Shown one piece after another: positions 8,952 through 17,294 of a stretch of 42,372 nt of DNA. The stretch covers positions 1-42,372 of the forward strand of contig CAYRKT010000005.1 in NCBI GenBank assembly GCA_964425005.1. The letters are read 5' to 3'. Numbering within the stretch: position 1 is the first letter of the stretch; each line of letters begins with the position of its first letter. The DNA is from CAYRKT01 sp964425005. Lineage in GTDB: Bacteria > Synergistota > Synergistia > CAYRKT01. The translations under genes were made by a program, and so were the position numbers. The notes under the pieces are model-generated. The model was not told where the DNA came from, did no database searches, and saw only the letters and a program-made list of their open reading frames with translations.

Positions 8952-9772
8952 CACCTTCTACCCCCCAGCTGCTCCACCAGCTGCAGATACCTCTCCACGT
9001 ACTCGGGTCTCTCGATGTCCACGAACTCACCCACCACGATCTTACCTCTCAGCTCCTCCTCGCTCATCTCCTTGGCCTTGGAGATGGGGACGCTGTTGTT
9101 CCTCAACCACTCGATGTTGTCTATGGGCCTGGGCCTCCTGTTCTTCCTGCCGAACTGGGTGTGGCAGTAGGTGACCACCTCTATCACGGCGAAGCCCTTC
9201 TTCTGGATTCCCTTCTTTATGTAGCCCTCTATCGCCTTTGGCTGAGCCACGGTGGCCCTGGCCACGTAGGTCGCCCCTGCGCCCACGGCCAGCTTGCACA
9301 GGTCGAACTGAGGCTCCAGCTGGCCGTAGGGGGAGGTGGTGGACATGGCCCCCTCCGGCGTAGTGGGCGAGGCCTGTCCGCCCGTCATGCCGTAGATGTT
9401 GTTGTTCATGACTATGGCGCAGATGTCTATGTTCCTCCTGCAGGCGTGGATGAAGTGGTTGCCCCCTATGGCGGCGCAGTCCCCATCGCCCATGGCGGCT
9501 ATCACCGTGAGCTCGGGGTTGGCGAGCTTTACGCCGGTGGCGAAGGCCAGAGACCTCCCGTGGGTCGTGTGGAGGCTACAAACGTTAACGTAACCCGGGA
9601 TGCGGCTCGAGCAACCGATGCCGCTGGTCATGACCGTCTTGGTTGGATCGAGCTTAAGGTCCACCATCGCGCGAAGGAGGGAGTGGAGCACTATGCCGTG
9701 CCCACAACCCGCGCACCAGATGTGGGGCAAGGCGCTCTCCCTCAAAAGGCTCATCACTTCTTTGGAAGGCAT
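8951..9772 (-). CDS. korB: 2-oxoacid:ferredoxin oxidoreductase, beta subunit (TPP-binding)
   Basis: Catalytic TPP-binding beta subunit, 273 residues. CAGCGHG (Cys20, Cys23) near the N-terminus begins the [4Fe-4S] ligand set, with further cysteines around IGCSS (Cys54) and VTYCHTQFGR. The TPP/Mg motif runs from GDGDCAAIGGNHF to NNNIYGMTGGQ. The ATG start follows the TAG stop of korA directly. The lack of an alpha-beta fusion separates it from the large one-chain pyruvate enzymes of clostridia. It acts in the cytoplasm with KorA, KorC and KorD. Confidence 0.95.
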   Translation of the reverse strand: MPSKEVMSLLRESALPHIWCAGCGHGIVLHSLLRAMVDLKLDPTKTVMTSGIGCSSRIPGYVNVCSLHTTHGRSLAFATGVKLANPELTVIAAMGDGDCAAIGGNHFIHACRRNIDICAIVMNNNIYGMTGGQASPTTPEGAMSTTSPYGQLEPQFDLCKLAVGAGATYVARATVAQPKAIEGYIKKGIQKKGFAVIEVVTYCHTQFGRKNRRPRPIDNIEWLRNNSVPISKAKEMSEEELRGKIVVGEFVDIERPEYVERYLQLVEQLGGRR

Positions 9773-10924
9773 CTAAGCCACCTCCTCGATGACCCTGGCT
9801 ATGTCGGAGGGCTGGAAGAGCTCCCCGTTGACGCTGGTGATGCTTAAGACCTCAGCCCTTCGCCCCACAACCCTCTCTACCTCCAGCACCATCTGGCCGG
9901 CGTTGAGCTCCGGGACCACGAAGAACTTGGCCTCCGGAGCGCAGGCCTTGAGCTGCTCCTCGGGGAAGGGCCAAAGGGTTATTGGCCTGAAGTGCCCCAC
10001 CTTAACACCCCTGCTCCTCATCTGCCTGACGGCGCTCAGGGCGGTCCTGGAGACGCTGCCGTAGGAGAAGACCACGACTCTGGCGTCCTCCAGGCCCTCC
10101 CCATCCCACCTTACGATCTCGTCCTTGAAGCGCATGACCTTCCGGATTATGCGCCTGACCTTCTCGTCGCACTTCTTGGGGTTGGCAGTGGCGGGAAGCC
10201 CCCTCTCGTCGTGGGTTATGCCGGTCAGGTACCACCTGTAGCCGTCGCCGAAGGAGGCCATGGGGGGCACGTCGTCCTCAGGATCGGCCTTGTAGGGCAG
10301 ATATTCCGATGGGGGCACGGTGGGCCTCTTTCGGTTGACTATGGTGAGGGAGGAAGGATCTGGCACCTCTATCCTCTCCCTCATGTGACCAACTATCTCG
10401 TCGGTCAGCACTATCACAGGCTGCCTGAACCTCTCGGACAGGTTGAAGGCGTAGACGGTCAGCTCATAACACTCCTGAACGGAGGAGGGAGCCACAGCTA
10501 TGGCCGCGTAGTCCCCATGGGTCCCCCACCTGGCCTGCATCACGTCCGACTGAGAGGCCTTGGTCGGCAACCCGGTGGAAGGACCGCCCCTCTGGACGTT
10601 GACCACCACGACGGGTATCTCGGTCATGTAGCCATACCCTATGTTCTCGAGCTTCAGCGACATGCCCGGCCCGGAGGTGGCCGTCATGGACTTCAAACCA
10701 GCCACGGAGGCCCCCAGGGCTGCCGCCATGCTCCCTATCTCGTCCTCCATCTGTATGAACCTTCCGCCCACCTTCGGGAGCTCCTCGGCCATGACCTCGG
10801 CTATCTCGGTGGACGGTGTTATGGGATATCCCGCGTAGAAGCGACAACCGGCCGCTATCGCGCCCATGGCCACGGCCGTGTTGCCCTGCCAGAAAGCCAC
10901 CTTTCTGCAGTTACCCATCGTCAC
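9773..10924 (-). CDS. korA: 2-oxoacid:ferredoxin oxidoreductase, alpha subunit
   Basis: Alpha subunit, 383 residues. The opening FWQGNTAVAMGAIAAG and FYAGYPITPSTEIAE is the substrate and TPP-pyrimidine binding region typical of KorA/VorA. QMEDEIGSMAAALGAS and TSGPGMSLK follow, and VVNVQRGGPSTGLPT is also conserved. The likely start is GTG at 10924, five bases after GGAG and overlapping the korD stop; ATG at 10918 is the alternative. Separate alpha, beta, gamma and delta genes in the order D-A-B-C match KGOR (2-oxoglutarate) or VOR (2-oxoisovalerate) enzymes. The neighbouring GDH favours 2-oxoglutarate, giving succinyl-CoA. Confidence 0.95.
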   Translation of the reverse strand: MTMGNCRKVAFWQGNTAVAMGAIAAGCRFYAGYPITPSTEIAEVMAEELPKVGGRFIQMEDEIGSMAAALGASVAGLKSMTATSGPGMSLKLENIGYGYMTEIPVVVVNVQRGGPSTGLPTKASQSDVMQARWGTHGDYAAIAVAPSSVQECYELTVYAFNLSERFRQPVIVLTDEIVGHMRERIEVPDPSSLTIVNRKRPTVPPSEYLPYKADPEDDVPPMASFGDGYRWYLTGITHDERGLPATANPKKCDEKVRRIIRKVMRFKDEIVRWDGEGLEDARVVVFSYGSVSRTALSAVRQMRSRGVKVGHFRPITLWPFPEEQLKACAPEAKFFVVPELNAGQMVLEVERVVGRRAEVLSITSVNGELFQPSDIARVIEEVA

Positions 10925-11121
10925 TCACGCTCCTCCACGGTGATGGCCAGGTCAGGACAGAAAAGCTCGCACTGCCTACAGCCTATGCAGTCGTCCATCC
11001 TCTCGGGATGGGCTTTCATCCTATCGTCGAAGGCCAACACCTTCTTGGGGCAGATGGAGATGCAAAGACCACAGCTCTTGCACCACTCCTTCTTCACGGT
11101 AACGCTGAACCTCTTGGCCAC
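10921..11121 (-). CDS. korD: 2-oxoacid:ferredoxin oxidoreductase, delta subunit (2x[4Fe-4S])
   Basis: A 66-residue two-cluster ferredoxin subunit that carries electrons from the KorAB active site to soluble ferredoxin. Both cluster motifs are complete: CKSCGLCISICP and CIGCRQCELFCP. Start is GTG at 11121 behind GGGGGGGTAAGAG. It is the first gene of the kor operon, about 100 bases from the promoter at 11230-11257, and its TGA overlaps the korA start. Confidence 0.95.
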   Translation of the reverse strand: MAKRFSVTVKKEWCKSCGLCISICPKKVLAFDDRMKAHPERMDDCIGCRQCELFCPDLAITVEERE

Positions 11122-11139
11122 CTCTTACCCCCCCACTTT

Positions 11140-11168
11140 TTGATAGGAGGAAACGGCTGATGTATACT
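11140..11168 (+). promoter_or_regulatory. sigma70-like promoter toward the M18 aminopeptidase
   Basis: TTGATA (11140-11145) and TATACT (11163-11168) are separated by exactly 17 bases. A start near 11175 would give an untranslated leader of about 140 bases that runs through the opposing kor promoter. Confidence 0.45.
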
Positions 11169-11229
11169 GTAGCCGTCCCTCGCACGGGTCCGAGAAAGCG
11201 CATAAGAAAGATATAAAAGTCACAAAAGG

Positions 11230-11257
11230 ATTATAGCACTCTCCCCTAAAGGGGCAA
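11230..11257 (-). promoter_or_regulatory. promoter of the kor-gdhA operon with an internal palindrome
   Basis: On the minus strand, TTGCCC (11252-11257), a 16-base spacer and a perfect TATAAT (11230-11235). The palindrome CCCCTAAAGGGG (11243-11254) overlaps the -35 box and fills part of the spacer, a good position for a repressor site. Confidence 0.65.
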
Positions 11258-11316
11258 CTATTTTTAGGCTTTTAATAAATAGTCGAAAAATTTCAAGCAA
11301 AATGGAGGTAGTTTGG

Positions 11317-12660
11317 ATGGAGCGCAGGGAGGAGAACAGGTTGCGGGCTTGGAGGGCTTACGGCGCCAGGGACGAGCTCCAGCCTCTCTCGAGGGAGCTG
11401 ATCGATTTCATGAGCTCCTGCAAGACCGAAAGGGAGGCCTGCGCCTGGTTCGAGCAGCGCCTGCTGGAGATGGGAAGCTCTCCCCTGGAGAGGGGGAATA
11501 ACGGGAGGATCTTGCACTTCAACTGGCACGACAGGGCCCTTTTGGCCATCAGGCTGGGAGCCGAGGGCCTGAAGAGGGGGATGAGGCTCGTGGCCTCCCA
11601 CTCGGACTCCCCCAGGCTCGACCTAAAGCCGCTCCCCTTCTTCGAGGACGAGAACGCCCTGATGGCCGACACCCAGTACTACGGCGGCATAAAGAGCTAT
11701 CAGTGGGCGAACGTGCCGCTAGCGATCCACGGTGTGGTCTACAGGAGCGACGGCTCGAAGGTCCACGTCCAGCTGGGCGAGGGGGACGACGAGCCCATAT
11801 TCCTGGTGCCAGATCTGGCGCCACACCTGGACAGGAAGCTCAGCGAGCGAAAGGCCTCCGAGGCGATCAAGGGGGAGAAGCTGGACGTCCTGGTGGGAGG
11901 GATGCCCGCCGATCCCGACAAAGGCCAGATCAAGGCGCAGGTCTTGGAGGCCTTGAGGAGCAGGTACGGCATATCCGAGGAGGACTTCATGAGCGCTGAG
12001 GTTTACCTGGTGCCCGCCTTCAAGGCCAGGGAGGTGGGCTTCGACAGGGCCTTCTTGGCAGCTTACGGCATGGACGACAGGGCCTGCTCTTTCCTGGCCT
12101 TCAAGGCCTTCTCGGAGATATCCAGGAACACCCCCTGGAGCTGTGCCTTCCTGTCGGTGGACAAGGAGGAGATAGGGAGCGAGGGGATCTCCTCAGCTCA
12201 GTCCGCTCTCTTAGAGGTAGCCATAAGGGAGATGGGATACGATCCGATGGAGGTCCTCTCCATCTCGGAAGCCATCAGCGCTGACGTAACCGCCGCCGTG
12301 GACCCCTCCTACAAGGACGTATACGACCCCCACAACTCCGCCAGGCTGGGCAACGGGGTGGCCATCTGCAAGTACACGGGGGGAAGGGGGAAGAGCTATG
12401 GAAGCGAGGCACCAGCCGAGTTCGTGGCCAAGGTGAGGGGGAGGCTCGAGAGGAGAGGCGTGCCATACCAGCCAGGCATACTGGGCAAGGTGGACGAGGG
12501 AGGAGGCGGGACCATCGCGAAGTTCCTCGCCAGGCTGGGCATGCGGGTGCTGGACATGGGCCTGCCGTTGCTCTCCATGCACTCGCCCATGGAGATAGCC
12601 TCAAAGGCCGACGTCTTCGCCACTAAAGAGGCCTTCCTGGCCTTCTACGAGGAGGACTAG
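11317..12660 (+). CDS. M18-family metallo-aminopeptidase
   Basis: A cytoplasmic dinuclear-zinc aminopeptidase of about 447 residues that releases N-terminal residues from peptides. M18 ligand motifs are visible in order: ASHSDSPRLDLKP (His95 and the Asp that follows), YGMDDRA, VDKEEIGSEG, AISADVTAAVDP, and SMHSPMEI near the C-terminus. The TQYYGGIKSYQW stretch is typical of the bacterial M18 branch. An ATG at 11302 lacks a ribosome binding site, whereas GGAGGT (11304-11309) sits seven bases before the ATG at 11317, so I chose 11317. It is monocistronic, transcribed away from the kor operon, and fits peptide fermentation. Substrate preference (Asp/Glu or broader) cannot be told. Confidence 0.93.
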   Translation: MERREENRLRAWRAYGARDELQPLSRELIDFMSSCKTEREACAWFEQRLLEMGSSPLERGNNGRILHFNWHDRALLAIRLGAEGLKRGMRLVASHSDSPRLDLKPLPFFEDENALMADTQYYGGIKSYQWANVPLAIHGVVYRSDGSKVHVQLGEGDDEPIFLVPDLAPHLDRKLSERKASEAIKGEKLDVLVGGMPADPDKGQIKAQVLEALRSRYGISEEDFMSAEVYLVPAFKAREVGFDRAFLAAYGMDDRACSFLAFKAFSEISRNTPWSCAFLSVDKEEIGSEGISSAQSALLEVAIREMGYDPMEVLSISEAISADVTAAVDPSYKDVYDPHNSARLGNGVAICKYTGGRGKSYGSEAPAEFVAKVRGRLERRGVPYQPGILGKVDEGGGGTIAKFLARLGMRVLDMGLPLLSMHSPMEIASKADVFATKEAFLAFYEED

Positions 12661-12666
12661 GCGACC

Positions 12667-12697
12667 CTGGCGGCGCGCTCTTCGAGCGTGCCGCCAG
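12667..12697 (+). terminator. hairpin after the M18 peptidase gene
   Basis: A 13-bp stem with one G-T pair (12667-12679 with 12685-12697) and loop CTTCG, seven bases after the stop codon. No T-run follows, so it is terminator-like but not a textbook intrinsic terminator. Confidence 0.5.
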
Positions 12698-12895
12698 AAG
12701 AACTTCCCGCGCGGTGGATCCAAACTGTCTAGCTGTGCGGCCCTCGGGTCCAGAGTTGCGACCTGGATTTCGGCTTCGGCCTAAGCTATGTCCCTTACGA
12801 CGACCACGGGAGCGTTTTGATCTGCCTAGCCGGCGAGGGGACATGCCATGCTCTCCGAGACATCGTATAGCCTCCTGGGCGTAGCCCCCAGGTCG

Positions 12896-13175
12896 CTAGA
12901 GGATGCCCCTCAAAAGCCCACCCTCGAGGGGCCCCTCGCCCTCCCCCGGGCGGCGAAGGAGGGTTTTAAGATGCGGGAGAAGCTCCCCGAAGTCCTCCTT
13001 GTTCAAAGACTCGGCCGATTCAAAGCCTCGGCCGCCAACTCCGCGATGGCGTCACCTGGCACGAACACCCCCATCCTCACTACGAGGGCGCTCACGGGAA
13101 CCCGCCCCGAAAGCTAGAATTTTCACGCTCTCCACCACACCCAAGTCCGACGAAGTCAACTTGGCTGGGGAGATA
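12896..13175 (-). pseudogene. possible decayed gene in a 550-bp gene-free gap
   Basis: Between 12661 and 13209 no intact gene is supported. On the minus strand three adjacent pieces in shifting frames read like one protein: SPAKLTSSDLGVVESVKI, then SGRVPVSALVVRMGVF followed by VPGDAIAELAAEAL, then ESLNKEDFGELLPHLKTLL and a stop at 12896-12898. The joins would need frameshifts near 13115 and 13028. On the plus strand, 12736-12870 holds a start-less open stretch (YVPYDDHGSVLICLAGEG) that may be another fragment or chance. I do not recognise the family. A 14-base palindrome CGAGGGGCCCCTCG lies at 12925-12938. Confidence 0.3.
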
Positions 13176-13209
13176 ATAAATTAAGGACAACCGAGGACGG
13201 AGGTGCGCG

Positions 13210-14391
13210 ATGGAGAGGCTGGACGCAGTGGTTATGGGTGGAGGCAACCTGGGGAAGACCCTGGCGGCCGACATGGCCCTGGCGGGGCTCAGGGTCGGGC
13301 TCTACGAGGTACGGGAGATGGCACCCCGCACCCTGGGTGGCGTCCTCAAGGACGGGAAGCTTTCGATGTCGGGATGCCAGGCCAACCCCAAGGGCTTCAG
13401 ACGGTCTGGCATAGCCCAGCTGGAGCTGGTGACCACCGACCCCAAGGAGGCCGTCGAGGCGACGAAGATCCTGCTGATAGCGGTGCCCGCGACGCACCAG
13501 GAGAGGTTCTTCTCCGAGATCATCCCCCATCTCAGGGACGGAACGGTGGTGTCGATACATCCGGACAACTTCGGCTCTCTGGTGCTGCGGAGGATGATGA
13601 GGGAGATGGGGTGCGACGCCGAAGTCGTGGTAGGAGGGTGGCACTCGGCCCCATACGGCACCAGGACAGGCGAAGACGGCGAGCTGCTCTGCGACGTGAG
13701 GGAAAGCAGACAGGTCTTCGACGCCCTGCCGAGCTCAGACGCAGACGCGTTCGAGATGGCCGTGGGGAAGCTCCCCATCTTCGACGGGGCCTCCAGCTTG
13801 GAGAGGGCCGACACGGTGGTCGGGGTGGGTCTGGAAAACCCAAACCCGGCGGTCCACGTCCCAGGCTCAATCTTGAACGTGGGCGCGATGGAGGTGTCCG
13901 AGACGGAGGGATTGTTCGGCATACCCAGGGGCAGGTGGAGCATGTACGCCCACGGCATGAGCCCATCGGTGGCCAGAGTCCAGCTGGCCTTTTACATGGA
14001 GGAGCTCTCCATAATGAGGGCCCTCGGGATAAGGCCCACCGTAGTGCACCCACAGGAGCAGTTCAGCTCGAGGCTGAGCATCATGGCCCCTGAGTACAGG
14101 ATCCCCTTCGGGATATGTCTGCTGCACCCGGAGAACTGGCGGATAAGCGGACCCACCTCGGTGGAACACAGGTATTTCACGGAGGACATACCCATAGGCT
14201 GCGTGGCGAGGTTGGAGCTGGCCAGAGCCCTGGGGGTCAAGACCCCAGTGATAGAGTCCCTGGTGAGGATAGGGAGCGCTTTGTGCTCTAAGGACTTCGA
14301 GTCGGAGGGGAGGACCCTGAGTAAGATGGGGCTTGCCGGGATGGAAAGGGAGGAAATGCTCTCGTACCTCAGAGGGGGGTTGAGGCCGTGA
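13210..14391 (+). CDS. NAD/NADP octopine/nopaline dehydrogenase family protein
   Basis: A 393-residue two-domain oxidoreductase. The N-terminal Rossmann domain has VVMGGGNLGKTLAADMALAG and an acidic residue in YEV that could favour NAD. The C-terminal helical domain has MYAHGMSPSVARVQLAF and MEELSIMRALGI, as in PF02317 opine dehydrogenases, which reductively couple a 2-oxoacid to an amino group. Start ATG follows GGAGG with good spacing. It converges on the leuD-like gene with only four bases between stops. The substrate is unknown; related bacterial proteins are mostly uncharacterised, so opine synthesis, opine breakdown or another amino-acid oxidoreduction are all possible. The adjacent enzymes that make 2-oxoacids are suggestive only. 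Confidence 0.82.
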   Translation: MERLDAVVMGGGNLGKTLAADMALAGLRVGLYEVREMAPRTLGGVLKDGKLSMSGCQANPKGFRRSGIAQLELVTTDPKEAVEATKILLIAVPATHQERFFSEIIPHLRDGTVVSIHPDNFGSLVLRRMMREMGCDAEVVVGGWHSAPYGTRTGEDGELLCDVRESRQVFDALPSSDADAFEMAVGKLPIFDGASSLERADTVVGVGLENPNPAVHVPGSILNVGAMEVSETEGLFGIPRGRWSMYAHGMSPSVARVQLAFYMEELSIMRALGIRPTVVHPQEQFSSRLSIMAPEYRIPFGICLLHPENWRISGPTSVEHRYFTEDIPIGCVARLELARALGVKTPVIESLVRIGSALCSKDFESEGRTLSKMGLAGMEREEMLSYLRGGLRP

Positions 14392-14402
14392 GGCCTCAAC
14401 CC
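14377..14402. terminator. bidirectional hairpin at the convergent gene junction
   Basis: An 11-bp perfect stem (14377-14387 with 14392-14402) closes a GTGA tetraloop, a GNRA loop on the plus strand, that contains the stop codon of the dehydrogenase gene; the stop of the leuD-like gene lies in the other arm. No strong T-run follows on either side. Confidence 0.55.
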
Positions 14403-14890
14403 AGAACTCTCCTCCTGACGTACTCAGCCAGACCACCTAGTTCCACGATCTCCAACAGAAAGGACGGCAACGGCACGAAGCTAAGGACCTTGCCCGTCCT
14501 CTCGTTCGCCATGGTGCCGGATAGGAGGTCGAGCTCCAGCACATCCCCCTGCTCCACCTCTTCCTGTATGGACTCGACTTCGACCACCGGCAGACCGATG
14601 TTCACTGCGTTCCTGAAGAATATCCTGGCGAACGAGACGGCCAAGACCGCAGACACGCCCGCTGCCTTGAGGGCCATGGGGGCGTGCTGCCTCGAGCTGC
14701 CGCAGCCGAAGTTGCGACCGGCCACTATCAGGTCCCCGGGCATCACCGAGGCGGCGAAGGAGGGATCCAGGTCTTCCATAGCGTGTTTGGCTAGCTCCCC
14801 TGGGTCAGAGGTGTTGAGGTACCTAGCCGGTATTATCACGTCGGTGTCCACGTTGTCCCCGTACTTCCAAACCCTGCCCCTGAGCCTCAT
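14396..14890 (-). CDS. aconitase-type dehydratase small subunit (LeuD-like)
   Basis: Swivelling small subunit, 164 residues, of a two-part isomerase or hydro-lyase of the isopropylmalate/homoaconitate family. It shows YGDNVDTDVIIPARYL at the start, AGRNFGCGSSRQHAP in the middle, and SFARIFFRNAVNIGLP. The loop that helps set substrate choice reads YLNT (24-27); methanogen homoaconitase has YLRT and isopropylmalate isomerases have other residues, so the substrate cannot be read from it. ATG overlaps the stop of the large subunit (ATGA). Candidates are 3-isopropylmalate, citramalate/methylmalate, homocitrate, or dimethylmaleate. No leuA-like synthase gene is present here. Confidence 0.85.
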   Translation of the reverse strand: MRLRGRVWKYGDNVDTDVIIPARYLNTSDPGELAKHAMEDLDPSFAASVMPGDLIVAGRNFGCGSSRQHAPMALKAAGVSAVLAVSFARIFFRNAVNIGLPVVEVESIQEEVEQGDVLELDLLSGTMANERTGKVLSFVPLPSFLLEIVELGGLAEYVRRRVLG

Positions 14891-16152
14891 CCTCCCACCA
14901 CCTCCCTCGGGTCAGCGATGAAGCCCTCCACCGCCGAGGCGGCGGCGACGGCCGGACCGGCGAGGTACACCTCGCTGCTGGGATGACCCATCCTCCCCAC
15001 GAAGTTCCTGTTGGTGGTGGAGACAGCCCTCTCCCCCTCGGCCAGGACGCCCATGTGTCCACCTAGACAGGGGCCGCATGTGGGGGTGCTCACCGCAGCG
15101 CCGGCATCCACGAAGACCTCCAGCAAGCCCTCCCTCAGGGCCGATAGGTAAATCCCCTGGGTCGCGGGGATGACTATCAGCCTGACCCAAGGGGCTACCC
15201 TCTTGCCCCTGAGCACCTCGGCGGCCGCCCTCAGGTCGGAGAGCCTACCGTTGGTGCAGGAGCCTATGACGACCTGGTCGATCCTGATCCCCCTCAGCTC
15301 GGAAACCGGCCTCACGTTGGAGGGCAGATGCGGACAGGCCACCAGGGGCTCTAACCCCGAGAGGTCGACGACGAGGCGTCGCTCGTACTCGGCGTCTTCG
15401 TCCGGGAGGATGGGGGATAAGGGTCTCTTGGCCCTGGGACCCAGGTATTCCAGCGTGATCCCATCCGGGGGGACCATCCCGGCCTTGGCTCCCGCCTCCA
15501 CCGCCATGTTGCACAGGGTAAACCTACCGTCCATGTCGATCTGGCCCAGACCCTCTCCTCCGAACTCTATGGCCCTGTAGAGGGCGCCCTCGACCCCTAT
15601 CGAGCCGATCAAGTGCAGGATCACGTCCTTCGCCGAGACCCAGCGCGGCATCGCGCCCACCAGGTCCACCCTCAGGGTCGGTGGGACTTTAAGCCACACC
15701 TCGCCCAAGGCCCAAGCCATCGCCACGTCGGTGCTACCCAGTCCAGTGGCGAAGGCTCCCACAGCCCCCAGGGTGCAGGTGTGGGAGTCAGCCCCCACCA
15801 CCAGATCGCCTGGCAGAACCAGGCCCTCGTCTGGGAGGAGGGAGTGCTCTATTCCCATCCTCCCCACCTCGAAGTAGTGCTCTATGCCCTGCTCGGAGGC
15901 GAAATCCCTTATGACCTTAGCCTGTCTGGCCGAGGGTATGTCCTTGCTCGGCACGAAGTGGTCGGGGATCAGAGCCACCTTGGAGGGGTCGAAGACCCTC
16001 TTAGCCCCCATGCGCCTGAACTCCTCCACGGCCACAGGACCAGTTATGTCGTTGGCGAAGGCCAAATCCACCCTGGCTCTCACTATGGATCCCACGAAGA
16101 CCTGATCCCCCGTGTGAGCGGAGATGATCTTCTCCGCCATGGTCATGCCCAA
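14887..16152 (-). CDS. aconitase-type dehydratase large subunit (LeuC-like)
   Basis: The [4Fe-4S] catalytic subunit, about 421 residues, that dehydrates and rehydrates a hydroxy-diacid. Cluster ligands are Cys299 in GSCTNGR and Cys359/Cys362 in TCGPCLGGHMG. GADSHTCTLGAVGAFATGLG and TTNRNFVGRMGHP are the substrate loops. The frame opens at GTG 16161, but TTG at 16152 lies eight bases after AGGGGGG and gives the usual N-terminus MGMTMAEKI. The GGGGGG overlaps the region just after the dehydrogenase stop, so translation may be coupled. Length fits the archaeal/bacterial LeuC2-HacA class of about 420 residues, shorter than E. coli LeuC. Confidence 0.9.
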   Translation of the reverse strand: MGMTMAEKIISAHTGDQVFVGSIVRARVDLAFANDITGPVAVEEFRRMGAKRVFDPSKVALIPDHFVPSKDIPSARQAKVIRDFASEQGIEHYFEVGRMGIEHSLLPDEGLVLPGDLVVGADSHTCTLGAVGAFATGLGSTDVAMAWALGEVWLKVPPTLRVDLVGAMPRWVSAKDVILHLIGSIGVEGALYRAIEFGGEGLGQIDMDGRFTLCNMAVEAGAKAGMVPPDGITLEYLGPRAKRPLSPILPDEDAEYERRLVVDLSGLEPLVACPHLPSNVRPVSELRGIRIDQVVIGSCTNGRLSDLRAAAEVLRGKRVAPWVRLIVIPATQGIYLSALREGLLEVFVDAGAAVSTPTCGPCLGGHMGVLAEGERAVSTTNRNFVGRMGHPSSEVYLAGPAVAAASAVEGFIADPREVVGG

Positions 16153-16166
16153 GCTCGACACCCCCC

Positions 16167-17294
16167 TTAAGCCAGGGCGGAAGCCACAGCGTCTCCGACC
16201 TGGGAGGTGGTGGAGCTGCCCCCGAGGTCTGGCGTCCTCACCCTGCCTTCCCTCAACACAGCCTCCACCGCCCTCTCGACGGCAACGGCGGCATCCGCCT
16301 CTCCCAAGAACTCCAACATCATGGCCCCCGCCAGGATCGTGGCCATCGGGTTTATGGTCCCCTTGCCCTTGTGCTTGGGAGCAGAGCCGTGGATGGGCTC
16401 GAACATGGAAAGTCCAACGGGGTTGAGGTTGGCCCCCGCGGCTAGCCCGAGCCCTCCCTGGAGGACAGCCCCCAGGTCGGTTATTATGTCGCCGAACATG
16501 TTGGGAGCCAAGATCACCTGATAGCTCTCAGGGGACTTAACCAGCCACATGGTCATGGCGTCCACGTAGGCGTAGTCCCGCTCTATGTCAGGGTAGTCCT
16601 TGCCCACCTCCTCGAAGGTCTCCCGCCAGAGCGAGTAGATGTGAGGCATCGCGTTGACCTTGTCAACGCACGTGACCTTCCTCTTGCCCTTGGACTTGGC
16701 CAGCTCGAAGGCGAACCGAGACACCCTTTCAGCGCCCCTCCTGGAGATGAGCCCCACCTGGAAGGCCACCTCGTCCGGAGCGTCCAGCTTAAACGACACC
16801 TCCACTTCCCCCCTGTAGAGGCGCCTCTCCAACGGGAGGAGGAAGCGATCACTGCCGGGCCTTCTCCTGCCGCCCAGGCCCACGTAAAGATCCTCCGTGT
16901 TCTCCCTGACCACGTAGACCTCCAGCGGCCCCTCCGATCCGCGCTTTATGGGGCACTCGACTCCGGGAAGGAGCTTTATCGGCCTTAGGTTCACGTATTG
17001 GTCGAAGTGAAAGCGTATCTTGAGGAGTATGCCCCTCTCCAGGATCCCCGGGGGAACCCTGGGGTCACCTATAGCCCCTAGGTACAGGGCGTCGAGGCCC
17101 TTCATCTCCTCCAGCGCGCTATCCGGCAGGAGCTCTCCCCTCTCCAGGTACCATTCCGCGCCGAAGGGATAACGAACCCACTCCAGGCCGAAACCGAAGC
17201 GGGACGCAGCGGCCTCTAAAGCCTTCACCCCCTCCTCGATCACCTCAGGCCCCACCCCATCGCCTGGCAGAAGACCGATCCTGTACGCCCTCAA
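16167..17294 (-). CDS. beta-decarboxylating dehydrogenase (isopropylmalate / D-malate / tartrate type)
   Basis: A 375-residue member of the isocitrate/isopropylmalate dehydrogenase family, which oxidises and decarboxylates 2-hydroxy-diacids with NAD(P). It has LPGDGVGPEV at the start, YVVRENTEDLY, the catalytic Lys in TCVDKVNAM, YVDAMTMWLV, NMFGDIITDL, and FEPIHGSAP at the cofactor site. The stretch FDQYVNLRPIKLLPG is like that of tartrate/D-malate dehydrogenases rather than E. coli LeuB. TTG start (17294) overlaps the gntR TGA and follows GGAGGAGGTG by seven bases. With the LeuCD-like pair it would convert a hydroxy-diacid to a 2-oxoacid; leucine synthesis is possible but the GntR partner points to a regulated, perhaps catabolic, use. 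Confidence 0.87.
   Translation of the reverse strand: MRAYRIGLLPGDGVGPEVIEEGVKALEAAASRFGFGLEWVRYPFGAEWYLERGELLPDSALEEMKGLDALYLGAIGDPRVPPGILERGILLKIRFHFDQYVNLRPIKLLPGVECPIKRGSEGPLEVYVVRENTEDLYVGLGGRRRPGSDRFLLPLERRLYRGEVEVSFKLDAPDEVAFQVGLISRRGAERVSRFAFELAKSKGKRKVTCVDKVNAMPHIYSLWRETFEEVGKDYPDIERDYAYVDAMTMWLVKSPESYQVILAPNMFGDIITDLGAVLQGGLGLAAGANLNPVGLSMFEPIHGSAPKHKGKGTINPMATILAGAMMLEFLGEADAAVAVERAVEAVLREGRVRTPDLGGSSTTSQVGDAVASALA

Noticed and set aside
9992..11143. Long open frame on the plus strand opposite korA
   Set aside because: Antisense to korA and korD, whose cofactor motifs are complete.
12848..13117. Plus-strand open frames of about 90 codons in the gap
   Set aside because: No ribosome binding site, very biased composition, and they run opposite to a more protein-like minus-strand reading.
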